Below are positions 34,551 to 42,309 of a stretch of 64,000 bases of DNA, piece by piece. Position numbers and translations under genes: made by a program. Position 1 is the first letter of the stretch. Every line of letters starts with the position of its first letter. Below the pieces are notes generated by a model, which was not told the DNA's origin, searched no databases, and saw nothing but the letters and a program-made list of their open reading frames with translations. The stretch is from Microbacterium salitolerans. GTDB taxonomy: Bacteria; Actinomycetota; Actinomycetes; Actinomycetales; Microbacteriaceae. The stretch is taken from contig NZ_JAHKSH010000003.1 in NCBI RefSeq assembly GCF_019720895.1, forward strand, positions 124,001 to 188,000, given 5' to 3'.

Positions 34551-35278
34551 CGGGCGTCGCCTTCCGGTTCGGTGGGTGTGGTCGAGGGGTCGGTGCGCCG
34601 GCGGAGGACCCAGGCGAGGATCACCGTCGAGATCACGGCGATCGCGGTCGAGGCGTACCCGAGCGGCGGGATGAGCGGCACCAGCACGAAGTTCATCACG
34701 GCGGCGACGGCGAGCGCGATGACGGTGATGCGCGCCGAGCGGGCCGAGACGATGACCTGAAGCAGGACGGCGCCGAGCACGGCGGGCAGGATGTAGGTCT
34801 GCGTGACGGCGATCACGCCCGCGGGGAGCTGGGAGACGAGCCAGGTGCCGAGGAGGCCGACGAACAGCACGAGCGAGGTCAGGTGGACGAGCACGGCGCC
34901 CACGATCGCCGAACCCGCGACGAGCTCGGCCCGACGCGTGCCCGGCCGGGCATCCAGCCGGGCCTGCGCGATGACGGCCGCCGGCAGCAGCTTGTTGCTG
35001 ATGTTGCCGATCATGAACGCCTGGTACATCGCGGATCGGCCGAGGGTCGGGAAGTAGGCGATCGGCTCGACGAGCGCGATGATCGCGAACGTTCCGAGCA
35101 CGGCGCCGGCGGCGATGGCGACGTCGGACACGGTGATGCCGAGTCCCGTGCCGAACAGGAGATAGGCCGCGGCCGCGAGCGAGATGAGCGCCGCGGCACC
35201 CATTGTGGCGGGCCCCCAGAAGGCCGTGGTGCGATCGAAGCGGGCGAGCTGTGCGACGTGCGATTCCGTGGTCGTCAT
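34547..35278 (-). CDS. Integral membrane protein, probable transporter subunit
   Basis: The 243-residue protein has about seven membrane segments and a short charged C-terminal tail. I do not recognise its family firmly. The segment ALVEPIAYFPTLGRSAMYQAFMIGNISNKLLPAA resembles transporter re-entrant or helix-break regions. It lies between a DUF5058-like protein and the M20 enzyme and is translationally coupled to the latter, so a two-part carrier for the peptidase substrate is a reasonable guess. Confidence 0.7.
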   Translation of the reverse strand: MTTTESHVAQLARFDRTTAFWGPATMGAAALISLAAAAYLLFGTGLGITVSDVAIAAGAVLGTFAIIALVEPIAYFPTLGRSAMYQAFMIGNISNKLLPAAVIAQARLDARPGTRRAELVAGSAIVGAVLVHLTSLVLFVGLLGTWLVSQLPAGVIAVTQTYILPAVLGAVLLQVIVSARSARITVIALAVAAVMNFVLVPLIPPLGYASTAIAVISTVILAWVLRRRTDPSTTPTEPEGDAR

Positions 35279-35299
35279 GACGAATCCTCCGCGGCGGTG

Positions 35300-36049
35300 T
35301 CAGGCCAGCGCGCCGGTGGCGCGTGCGACGGTGTAGGTGACGGCGAGGGCGACGAGGATGGCGAGGCCGAGGCCCCATTCGCGCAGCCACGGCCTCTTCA
35401 GGCGGCGTGCGAGCAGGAGGCACGCGCCCATGACCGCGGTCGAGGTCACGACCGTGAGCAGGTGCAGGGGCGACTTCAGCGGCTCCTGCATCGCGAGCGT
35501 GGTGAAGGCACCCAGCAGTGCGGCCGTCGGCACGATCGTCATCAGCGCGGGGTTCACGCGACGCAGGGCCGCGTCTCCGCGGGACATGATCGGCGTGAGG
35601 ATGAGGGCGCTGAGCATCCAGACCAGCCCGCCGATCGTCATCGCGATCAGGCAGATGGCGAAGATGCGCTGCGTGTACGTGGGCCCGCCGAGCTCGGATC
35701 CCTGGCTGCCCGCGGCGAGGCCGGCCGCCGCGACCTCGTACCCGGCCGAGCCGATGAGGCCGATGCGGGTGAGCACGCCCGGCGTCCCGAACAGCGGGAT
35801 GAGCGAGATGCCGACGAGGACGACGGCGAGTGAGGGCCCCAGCGCGGCGACGGCGCCCGTCTTCATCGACTGGGTGATCTGCGACGACGAGAGCCCGGCG
35901 GCCGAGGCCGTGCGACGGATCGCGCGCAGATAGATGACCGATTGGGCGACGATGACGAGGAAGATCGCCGCGGCGCAGGCCCACAGCACGGGGGATTGGG
36001 CGATGGCCGCGATATCTGTCGAATCGGGCGAGAAGAGGGGTCGGATCAC
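35300..36049 (-). CDS. DUF5058-like integral membrane protein
   Basis: The 249-residue protein has about six membrane segments and the conserved-looking stretch TGAVAALGPSLAVVLVGISLIPLFGTPGVLTRIGLIGSA. It resembles DUF5058 proteins, which tend to occur beside amidohydrolase genes. The GTG start has GGAG six bases upstream; the frame continues further up without a ribosome site. It is the first gene of the operon. Transport of an amide or peptide-like compound with the next gene is inferred from context. Confidence 0.65.
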   Translation of the reverse strand: MIRPLFSPDSTDIAAIAQSPVLWACAAAIFLVIVAQSVIYLRAIRRTASAAGLSSSQITQSMKTGAVAALGPSLAVVLVGISLIPLFGTPGVLTRIGLIGSAGYEVAAAGLAAGSQGSELGGPTYTQRIFAICLIAMTIGGLVWMLSALILTPIMSRGDAALRRVNPALMTIVPTAALLGAFTTLAMQEPLKSPLHLLTVVTSTAVMGACLLLARRLKRPWLREWGLGLAILVALAVTYTVARATGALA

Positions 36050-36149
36050 GGGGGTCTCCAGACGGGTGTGACAACGCTGTCGCGGCCCATCATGGCCGAT
36101 CAATGCGATTGAGGTCCACTCATCGTCTGTTTTTTTCGCACGCAGGGGG

Positions 36150-36165
36150 TTTCATGGACATGAAA
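36150..36165. promoter_or_regulatory. Perfect inverted repeat TTTCATG-GA-CATGAAA upstream of the membrane-protein/amidase operon
   Basis: Seven-base arms with a two-base centre lie about 100 bases upstream of the first gene, in an AT-rich patch with a run of seven T next to it. It is a candidate site for the Lrp-like regulator at the end of the operon. Confidence 0.45.
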
Positions 36166-36184
36166 TTCCACGAACGACCGTGTG

Positions 36185-37465
36185 TCAGCGACGCCGCTTG
36201 CGGAATCGCGCGAGCACGGCTGCGTCCTCGGCATCGCGGATCGCGCGTCGCGCGGCGTCGAGCGCCTCGATCGGATCGTGCGACTGGCGCGCGAACGCGA
36301 GCTCGCGACGGGCGCTGTCGAGGCGTACGCGTGCGTCGACCTCGGCATCGAGCACGACGGCCTCCGCGCGCGAGAGGGCGCTGCGGGCCGCATTGAGCGA
36401 CCCGGGGAGGGCGCTGCGGGCACCGCGCAGGCGCTGCTGCTCTGTACGCGCATCGGCGAGCGCAAGGTCGAGGCGATCGCGGAGGCGCGCGATGCGCTCG
36501 TTCGCCGTGACGGGCCGGCGGTCCGCGATCTTCTCCGCCGCCTCGAGGGCCGCGTTCGCGACGCGGATCGCCTCCGCGAGGCGCGGTGCGTGCTTCGCAT
36601 CGAGCGTCGCCTGGGTGCCGATCGCGGCGCGAATGGCCGATGCGGCCGCCTTCCGTTCATCGTCGACCGCGAGGTAGGCGTTCGTGACGAGCCGGTGCGT
36701 CTCCTCGAGCATCTGCGACGCCTGCTCGGCCCGCGCGAGCGCCTTCTCGCACGCCTCGAGCGATGCGCGCGCCGACTGCGACGGATCCTGTGCCTGCTCG
36801 GCGGCCGCCGCCCAGTGCGTCTCGGCCTCGTCGACCGCGGCACGGGCGTCGGCGTCGGCGTGCGCGGCGTCCTCCCACTCGCTCTCGTCGGCGATCCGCT
36901 CGAGCTCGGCGCGCAGCGCGGCGGGGTCGCCCATGCGGGTGACGAGGTCGTCGATGCGCTGGCGCGCGACCTGCACCTGCTCGTCGGCGGACGCATGCTC
37001 GGCGATCCACTCGGCGTTGTCGGCGCGGGCGCGCCCGATCACGTCCATGGCCTGGTCGATCGCCGACGTCAGGCGCTTCGCCTCGCGCCGCTGCTCGGCG
37101 GGCAGAACGCCGTCGGCCGTCGCGTCGCGGTAGGCGGCGAAGGCGTCGTTGCGCGTGTGCTGCGCCGTGAGGCGGGCGCGACGGAGGGAGGCCGGAGGCC
37201 GTCCGTCATAGAGCGCGCTCGACATGCCGATCTCGAGCTCCAGCTCGGCGGCCGCGTCGTCGAGGGCGACCAGCCGGGATCCGAGCTGCTCGAGCGCGTG
37301 CACCGCCTTCGCCTGCGCGCGCCTGCCGCGGCGCGCGACGCGCACGACGACGACGATCCCGATGACCACGACGGCGGCGGCGCCGAAGACGATGGCGGCG
37401 GGGATCAGCCACGCCAGCAGCAGGTCGACGGGGACGCCGTCGAGGATCTCTTCCAGGTCGAACAT
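36185..37465 (-). CDS. Membrane-anchored coiled-coil protein of unknown function
   Basis: The 426-residue protein has one membrane segment (about residues 15-42). The rest is almost entirely helical with long Ala/Glu/Arg heptads (about 50-420), which should form coiled coils inside the cell. It resembles the C-terminal half of actinobacterial TPM-domain proteins but lacks the TPM domain itself. A structural or scaffolding role at the membrane is plausible. No catalytic motif is visible. Confidence 0.75.
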   Translation of the reverse strand: MFDLEEILDGVPVDLLLAWLIPAAIVFGAAAVVVIGIVVVVRVARRGRRAQAKAVHALEQLGSRLVALDDAAAELELEIGMSSALYDGRPPASLRRARLTAQHTRNDAFAAYRDATADGVLPAEQRREAKRLTSAIDQAMDVIGRARADNAEWIAEHASADEQVQVARQRIDDLVTRMGDPAALRAELERIADESEWEDAAHADADARAAVDEAETHWAAAAEQAQDPSQSARASLEACEKALARAEQASQMLEETHRLVTNAYLAVDDERKAAASAIRAAIGTQATLDAKHAPRLAEAIRVANAALEAAEKIADRRPVTANERIARLRDRLDLALADARTEQQRLRGARSALPGSLNAARSALSRAEAVVLDAEVDARVRLDSARRELAFARQSHDPIEALDAARRAIRDAEDAAVLARFRKRRR

Positions 37466-37482
37466 GGGGTGGAGCGGGCCGA

Positions 37483-38151
37483 TCAGTCGGCGAGCAGGAG
37501 CATGCGCAGCTGCTGGGGGTCGTCGGCGACGGCGACGGCACCGTCCTCCTCATCCGGCTGCCCGAATCCCCAGCGCACGTAGATGACCGGCACGCCGTGC
37601 TCGGCGGCGCCGTCGATATCGTGATGGCGATCGCCGATCAGGACCGGATTCGACACGTCGACGCCCGTGGCGCGCAGGTCGTCGAGCGCGCGACCCAGCA
37701 CGTCCGACTTCGTGTCCAGCACGTCGGCGTCGGGGATCGCCCCATGAATCGACGCGAACAGCGGCGACAGCTCGTAGTGGTCGAGGATCGCGCGCACCTG
37801 GTTGCCCGGCTTCGTGCTCGCAGTCGACTGCGGCACGCCGGCATCGTGGAGCTGCGCGATGAGCTCCGGCACGCCCTCATACAGCCGCACGGACGCGGCA
37901 TAGCCCTCCTGCGCGGCGAGGCCGCGGTAGCGCGCGACGGCGGCCTTCGCCTCCTCGAGGGGCAGCCCCGCGAGCTTCTGAAAGGACTCGAGCATGGGCG
38001 GGCCGATCCACAGTTCGACCTGATCTTCGGGCATCGGAGGGCGACCGATGTCGTCGAGCACGCGCGCGATGCGCGGGAGGATCCCGGCTGACGCGTCAGC
38101 GATCGTTCCGTCGACATCCCAGAGCACGCACGTCCACGGAGAGTTCACCAT
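37483..38151 (-). CDS. HAD-superfamily phosphatase (phosphoglycolate-phosphatase-like)
   Basis: The 222-residue protein has HAD motif I D12-V-D14-G-T, the cap domain of about 80 residues, a TASTKPG segment bearing the motif II/III residues, and motif IV GDRHHDIDGA. These enzymes remove phosphate from small metabolites by an aspartyl-phosphate intermediate. Two ATG codons are possible; the second is used because GGTGGAG lies just before it. The substrate is unknown. The gene lies between the coiled-coil gene and nucS without clear operon links. Confidence 0.85.
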   Translation of the reverse strand: MVNSPWTCVLWDVDGTIADASAGILPRIARVLDDIGRPPMPEDQVELWIGPPMLESFQKLAGLPLEEAKAAVARYRGLAAQEGYAASVRLYEGVPELIAQLHDAGVPQSTASTKPGNQVRAILDHYELSPLFASIHGAIPDADVLDTKSDVLGRALDDLRATGVDVSNPVLIGDRHHDIDGAAEHGVPVIYVRWGFGQPDEEDGAVAVADDPQQLRMLLLAD

Positions 38152-38237
38152 GGGCTCCACCATATTCGGGCGCCGCGCGCACGGCGAAGCCACGCGGGGC
38201 GGGGCGCAACACGGCGCCGCACGTGCGACGCCGTACG

Positions 38238-38933
38238 TCAGAAGAGCGTCGGAACGCCCGAGTCGATGCCCTTCATCGCCTCGTAGTCGAGGGTGACGCA
38301 GCGGATCCCGCGATCTGCGGCGAGGGTGCGCGCCTGCGGCTTGATCTCCTGCGCGGCGAACACGCCCTGGATCCCCGTGAGCAGCGGATCCCTGCCCAGC
38401 AGATCGAGGTAGCGCGTGAGCTGCTCGACGCCGTCGATGTCGCCGCGGCGCTTCACCTCGACGGCGATCGCGATGCCCTCGGCATCGCGCACGAGCAGGT
38501 CGACCGGGCCGATCGCGGTCGGATATTCGCGGCGCACGAGGGTCGCACCGTCCGCGATGAGGTCGACCTGCTCGGCCAGCAGTCGCTGGAGGTCCGATTC
38601 GACGCCGTCCTTGATGAGACCGGGATCCACGCCGAGATCGTGCGTCGTGTCGGCGACGACCTCGTGGATCCGCACCGTGAGCGCGTCGCCCGACTTCTGG
38701 TGCGTGACCTTCCACATCTCGACGACGCCGGCCTCCGCGAGCTCTTCATCGATCTCGAGCTGGTCGAGTCGGCACGGAGGGCTCATCCAGTTGAGCGGCT
38801 TGTACGACCCGCCGTCGGAGTGGATGAGCAGGCTGCCGTCGCCCTTGTGCATGAGCACGCGGGTGGCGAGCGGCAGATGGGCGTTGAGGCGGCCCGTGTA
38901 ATCCACGGAGCAGCGGGCGATGACGAGACGCAC
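38238..38933 (-). CDS. nucS: NucS/EndoMS mismatch-specific endonuclease
   Basis: The 231-residue protein begins [16 protein letters not shown] and has the Phe/Trp-rich N-terminal DNA-binding half. The C-terminal PD-(D/E)XK nuclease has D in GPVDLLVRD, then [18 protein letters not shown]. NucS carries out mismatch repair in actinobacteria that lack MutS/MutL and contacts the sliding clamp with its C-terminal tail, here ending GVPTLF. Length and motifs are typical. Confidence 0.95.
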   Translation of the reverse strand: MRLVIARCSVDYTGRLNAHLPLATRVLMHKGDGSLLIHSDGGSYKPLNWMSPPCRLDQLEIDEELAEAGVVEMWKVTHQKSGDALTVRIHEVVADTTHDLGVDPGLIKDGVESDLQRLLAEQVDLIADGATLVRREYPTAIGPVDLLVRDAEGIAIAVEVKRRGDIDGVEQLTRYLDLLGRDPLLTGIQGVFAAQEIKPQARTLAADRGIRCVTLDYEAMKGIDSGVPTLF

Positions 38934-39016
38934 CGTGCGAGCCTAACCGGTCCCGATCCGCGGCGCCGGGGTGCGATCGTCTCCTGTCGTTCACCTTCGC
39001 GGGGGATCCTCTGCGG

Positions 39017-39604
39017 GTGATCGAGGTCCTGCTGGGCGACGTCGCGGAGAATCCGTGGGCGCTCGCCGTGCTCGCGGGGCTCGTGTTCGTCGACGGCCTC
39101 GTCGTGATCGTCCCCGGAGAGATCGCCGTGACGGTGCTCGGATCCCTCGCCGTCTCGCACGGGGTTCCGCCCCTGTGGGGCGTCGTGCTCGTGGCCGGAG
39201 CGGCCGCGTTCGCCGCCGACGTCGCCGGCTATGCCATCGGGCGGCTTCTGCATCCGCAACGGTGGCGGATCGCGAAGCGGCCGAGATTCCAGCGGGCGTA
39301 CGGGTGGGCGAGGCGGCGCCTGCGCACGCACCTCGCGATCACGCTCTTCACGGCGCGCTTCATCCCCTTCGCGCGGGTGGTCGTGAATCTGACAGCGGGA
39401 GCGACGCGGATCCGCCCCTCGCGCTACCTGCCCCTCGCGGGTGGCTCGGCGCTGCTGTGGGCCGGCTATCAGGCGTTCATCGGGGCGGCCGTCGCGACGA
39501 TCGTGCCGGGTGGGCCGCTGGTCGGCGTGCTCGTGGCGATCGCCGGCGCCCTCGCCATCGGCTGGATCCTCGACCGGATCCTCGCCCGCTTCGGGCCGCG
39601 GTAG
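39017..39604 (+). CDS. DedA-family membrane protein
   Basis: The 195-residue protein has four to five membrane segments and the DedA hallmark FTARFIPFARVVVNLTAGATR near residues 111-131, plus VPGEIAV near 32-38. DedA proteins are thought to be lipid carriers or flippases needed for membrane potential and drug tolerance. The start is GTG. It is shorter than E. coli DedA but within the actinobacterial range. Confidence 0.85.
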   Translation: MIEVLLGDVAENPWALAVLAGLVFVDGLVVIVPGEIAVTVLGSLAVSHGVPPLWGVVLVAGAAAFAADVAGYAIGRLLHPQRWRIAKRPRFQRAYGWARRRLRTHLAITLFTARFIPFARVVVNLTAGATRIRPSRYLPLAGGSALLWAGYQAFIGAAVATIVPGGPLVGVLVAIAGALAIGWILDRILARFGPR

Positions 39605-39644
39605 GGGCTTCCCCGCGGAGCCGGGGTCGGGTAAGCCGGGGCGT

Positions 39645-40346
39645 ATGGATGAGAACCTGCCCCTGCCGCGCATCGTCGACCGCACGGAATGGAGCGATCA
39701 CCGCGCCGTGCTCCTGCAGCAGGAGAAGGCGCTGACCCGCATGAAGGACGCCGTCTCCGCGCTGCGCCGGCGCATGCCGGTCGTCGAGATCGCGCCTGAC
39801 TACCGATTCACGGGGCCCGACGGATCCGTGTCGCTGCTCGACCTCTTCGAGGGCCGCCCGCAGCTCATCGTGCAGCACTTCATGTTCCACCCGAGCTGGG
39901 ATGCGGGATGCGACGGATGCTCGATGATGGCCGAGCACGTCGGACCGCTGTCGCACCTGCATGCGCGGAACACGTCGTTCGCGCTCGTCTCGCGGGCGCC
40001 GCTCGACAAGCTGCTCGCCTACCGCGACCGGATGGCGTGGCGGCTGCCGTGGGTATCGTCGGCCGGGTCGACCTTCAACGAGGACTTCGGCGCGACCGTC
40101 GACGACGAGGAGCGCCACGCCGTGAGCGTGTTCGTGCGCCGGGGTGACAGGATCTTCCACTCGTGGAGCACGTTCGCCCGCGGGGAAGAGCCGTTCATGC
40201 AGGTGTTCGACCTGCTCGACCTCACGCCGTACGGGCGACAGGAGGCGTGGGAGAACTCCCCGGAGGGATGGCCGCAGACGCCGCCGTACGAGTGGATGCG
40301 GAGGGCCGACGAGTACGGGGATGGGCCGGTGCACGCCTGCCACTGA
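39645..40346 (+). CDS. DUF899-family thioredoxin-like protein
   Basis: The 233-residue protein shows the DUF899 pattern: an early helical segment, then YRFTGPDGSVSLLDLFEGRPQLIVQHFMFHPSWDAGCDGCS, where C-D-G-C is a thioredoxin-like pair, then ARNTSFALVSRAPLDKL. Cellular role and substrate are unknown; redox activity is suggested by the cysteine pair. It follows dedA by 40 bases but need not share its function. Confidence 0.85.
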   Translation: MDENLPLPRIVDRTEWSDHRAVLLQQEKALTRMKDAVSALRRRMPVVEIAPDYRFTGPDGSVSLLDLFEGRPQLIVQHFMFHPSWDAGCDGCSMMAEHVGPLSHLHARNTSFALVSRAPLDKLLAYRDRMAWRLPWVSSAGSTFNEDFGATVDDEERHAVSVFVRRGDRIFHSWSTFARGEEPFMQVFDLLDLTPYGRQEAWENSPEGWPQTPPYEWMRRADEYGDGPVHACH

Positions 40347-40372
40347 GGCGGGTGACGTCCGGCTCATACGGT

Positions 40373-40936
40373 TCACGCGACGGATCGCGGGAGCATCGAT
40401 CGCATCAGGGCGGCGAGCTGGGTCGGATCCATGCTCGTCATCGCCGGGACGCGCAGGACGTACCGGGTGAAGACGACCCCGACGACTACGACCGCCGTGC
40501 GCCGCGCCCCCTCGAGGCCGAGCGCCGCCGAGAGCTGGTCGAAGACCGAGCTCTGCAGGTAGGCGACGATCGCCTCGGCGCGCGGTGTTCCCGCCGTCGC
40601 CGCGCGGGCCAGCGTCTCGAGCGAGGGGCGGCGGGCCGGATCCTCCCAGAGACGCACGAACAGGGTCGCCAGCATGTCGAGGTCGAGGCGCCCGCCCGAC
40701 GACGCGGCCGCGATGACGTGGTGCGGCGCGATCCGCACGGCGATCGCTGCCGCGATCAGGCCGTCGCGCCCGTCGAAGTGGTAATTGACCAGCGTGTGGC
40801 TGACGCCCGACTCGGCAGCGATCGCACGGGAGCTCGTCGTGGTGAGATCCCCCTCGTCGAGATGTCTCTGCGTCGCCACGATCAATCTCAGGCGCGCGTC
40901 GGATCCGCCCGCCGGGCGTCCGCGCTTATTGACCAT
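40373..40936 (-). CDS. TetR-family transcriptional regulator
   Basis: The 187-residue protein has an N-terminal TetR helix-turn-helix (about 15-60, with TTSSRAIAAESGVSHTLVNYHFDGRDGLI) and a helical ligand-binding C-terminal part (about 80-185). It is divergent from a flavin monooxygenase, 37 bases between starts, so it probably represses that gene and itself in response to an aromatic compound. Confidence 0.88.
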   Translation of the reverse strand: MVNKRGRPAGGSDARLRLIVATQRHLDEGDLTTTSSRAIAAESGVSHTLVNYHFDGRDGLIAAAIAVRIAPHHVIAAASSGGRLDLDMLATLFVRLWEDPARRPSLETLARAATAGTPRAEAIVAYLQSSVFDQLSAALGLEGARRTAVVVVGVVFTRYVLRVPAMTSMDPTQLAALMRSMLPRSVA

Positions 40937-40973
40937 GCTCGCATCCTGTCACCCGCGCGACGAGAGTAGGCGC

Positions 40974-42179
40974 ATGGACGAGAACCGCATCGAGACCGCT
41001 GACTGCGTCGTGATCGGAGGAGGACCCGCCGGCCTCATGCTCGGGCTGCTGCTGGCGCGAGCCGGCGTCGACACGATCGTGCTCGAGAAGCACGCCGACT
41101 TCCTGCGCGACTTCCGCGGGGACACGATCCATCCGTCGACGCAGGAGGCGCTCGCGGACATCGGACTCCTCGACGAGTTCCTCGCCCTGCCGCACACCGA
41201 CATGCCGCGCGTGAGCCTCCGGTACGGCGACCGGGACATGGTGCTCGCCGACTTCACGAAGCTGCCGACGACCCGCAAGGCGATCACCTTCATGCCCCAG
41301 TGGGACTTCCTCGACCTGCTCGCGGGCGCCGGATCCCGAGAGCCGACGTTCCGGCTCCTCCGCCGCACGCGCGGAAAGGAACCGATCGTGGAGGACGGCC
41401 GCGTCGTCGGCGTCCGCGCCGACGGACCCGACGGGCCGCTCGACGTGCGCGCCCGCCTGGTGGTCGCCGCAGACGGACGCGACTCCGCGATCCGCGCCGC
41501 CGCCGACATGGTGCCGCGCCGGCTCGCGAGCGCGATGGACGTCCTCTGGTTCCGCGTGCCGAAGGAGAGGAGCGACACCCACCCCTTCGTGCTGGCCGGA
41601 GACGGCACCATCATCACGATCGACCGCGGCGACTTCTTCCAGGTCGCCCACGTCATCCCGGCGGGATCCTGGTCGGCTGACGCCGACGGCGTCGCCGCCA
41701 TGCGCGCCCGGATCTCGCGCCTCTCCCTGTCCCTGGGAGAGCGGATCGGCGCGCTCGCCGCAGACGACGTCAAGCTGCTCACGGTGCGGCTCGAGCGCCT
41801 GCGCCGCTGGCACACCGACGGGCTGCTCGTGATCGGCGACGCCGCCCACGCCATGTCGCCTGCGGGCGGCGTGGGCGTCAACCTCGCGATCCAGGACGCG
41901 ATCGCGGCGGCGAACATGCTCGCGCCGATCCTCCGGGAGCGTCGACCGACGGAACGCGACCTGGCGCGCGTCCAGCGGCGCCGCGCCCTGCCCGCCGCCT
42001 TCATCCAGCGCGTGCAGCGTGTTCTGCAGGAACCGCTGCTCGCCCCCGCGCGATCGTCGCGGATCCCGCTTCCGCTGCGCGCGCTCCAGCGCGTGCCCTT
42101 CCTGCGGCACGTCACGGGAAGGATCATCGGGGTGGGGATCCGCCCGGAGCGTGTGCGATTCCGCGTGAGTCAGGAGTGA
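40974..42179 (+). CDS. FAD-dependent aromatic monooxygenase (PHBH family)
   Basis: The 401-residue protein has the FAD motif GGGPAGLMLGLLLARAG near residues 16-32, the second FAD segment VVAADGRDSAIR near 164-175, and the GDAAHAMSPAGGVGVNLAIQDA motif near 291-312. The family hydroxylates aromatic rings using NAD(P)H and oxygen. The ATG has AGTAGG upstream. It lies head-to-head with a TetR regulator, a common inducible pair. A role in breaking down a phenolic, perhaps an aglycone released by the deglycosidases, is possible but unproven. Confidence 0.88.
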   Translation: MDENRIETADCVVIGGGPAGLMLGLLLARAGVDTIVLEKHADFLRDFRGDTIHPSTQEALADIGLLDEFLALPHTDMPRVSLRYGDRDMVLADFTKLPTTRKAITFMPQWDFLDLLAGAGSREPTFRLLRRTRGKEPIVEDGRVVGVRADGPDGPLDVRARLVVAADGRDSAIRAAADMVPRRLASAMDVLWFRVPKERSDTHPFVLAGDGTIITIDRGDFFQVAHVIPAGSWSADADGVAAMRARISRLSLSLGERIGALAADDVKLLTVRLERLRRWHTDGLLVIGDAAHAMSPAGGVGVNLAIQDAIAAANMLAPILRERRPTERDLARVQRRRALPAAFIQRVQRVLQEPLLAPARSSRIPLPLRALQRVPFLRHVTGRIIGVGIRPERVRFRVSQE

Positions 42180-42309
42180 GCGACCGCTCCCCGTCGGGGT
42201 GAACGTCGCCGGAAGCGGGCCCCGCATGCCCCTTTCGTAATAGACTGGGACCCCGAGGAACACCCGCCGCCTGTGCGCCCGCTGCCCGGCCCGACGACGA
42301 GGAGACGCC

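Noticed and set aside
33306-36074. 922-codon frame covering M20 and the upstream membrane genes
   Set aside because: Only the last 414 codons resemble a protein family; the rest is a shadow of two membrane-protein genes in another frame.
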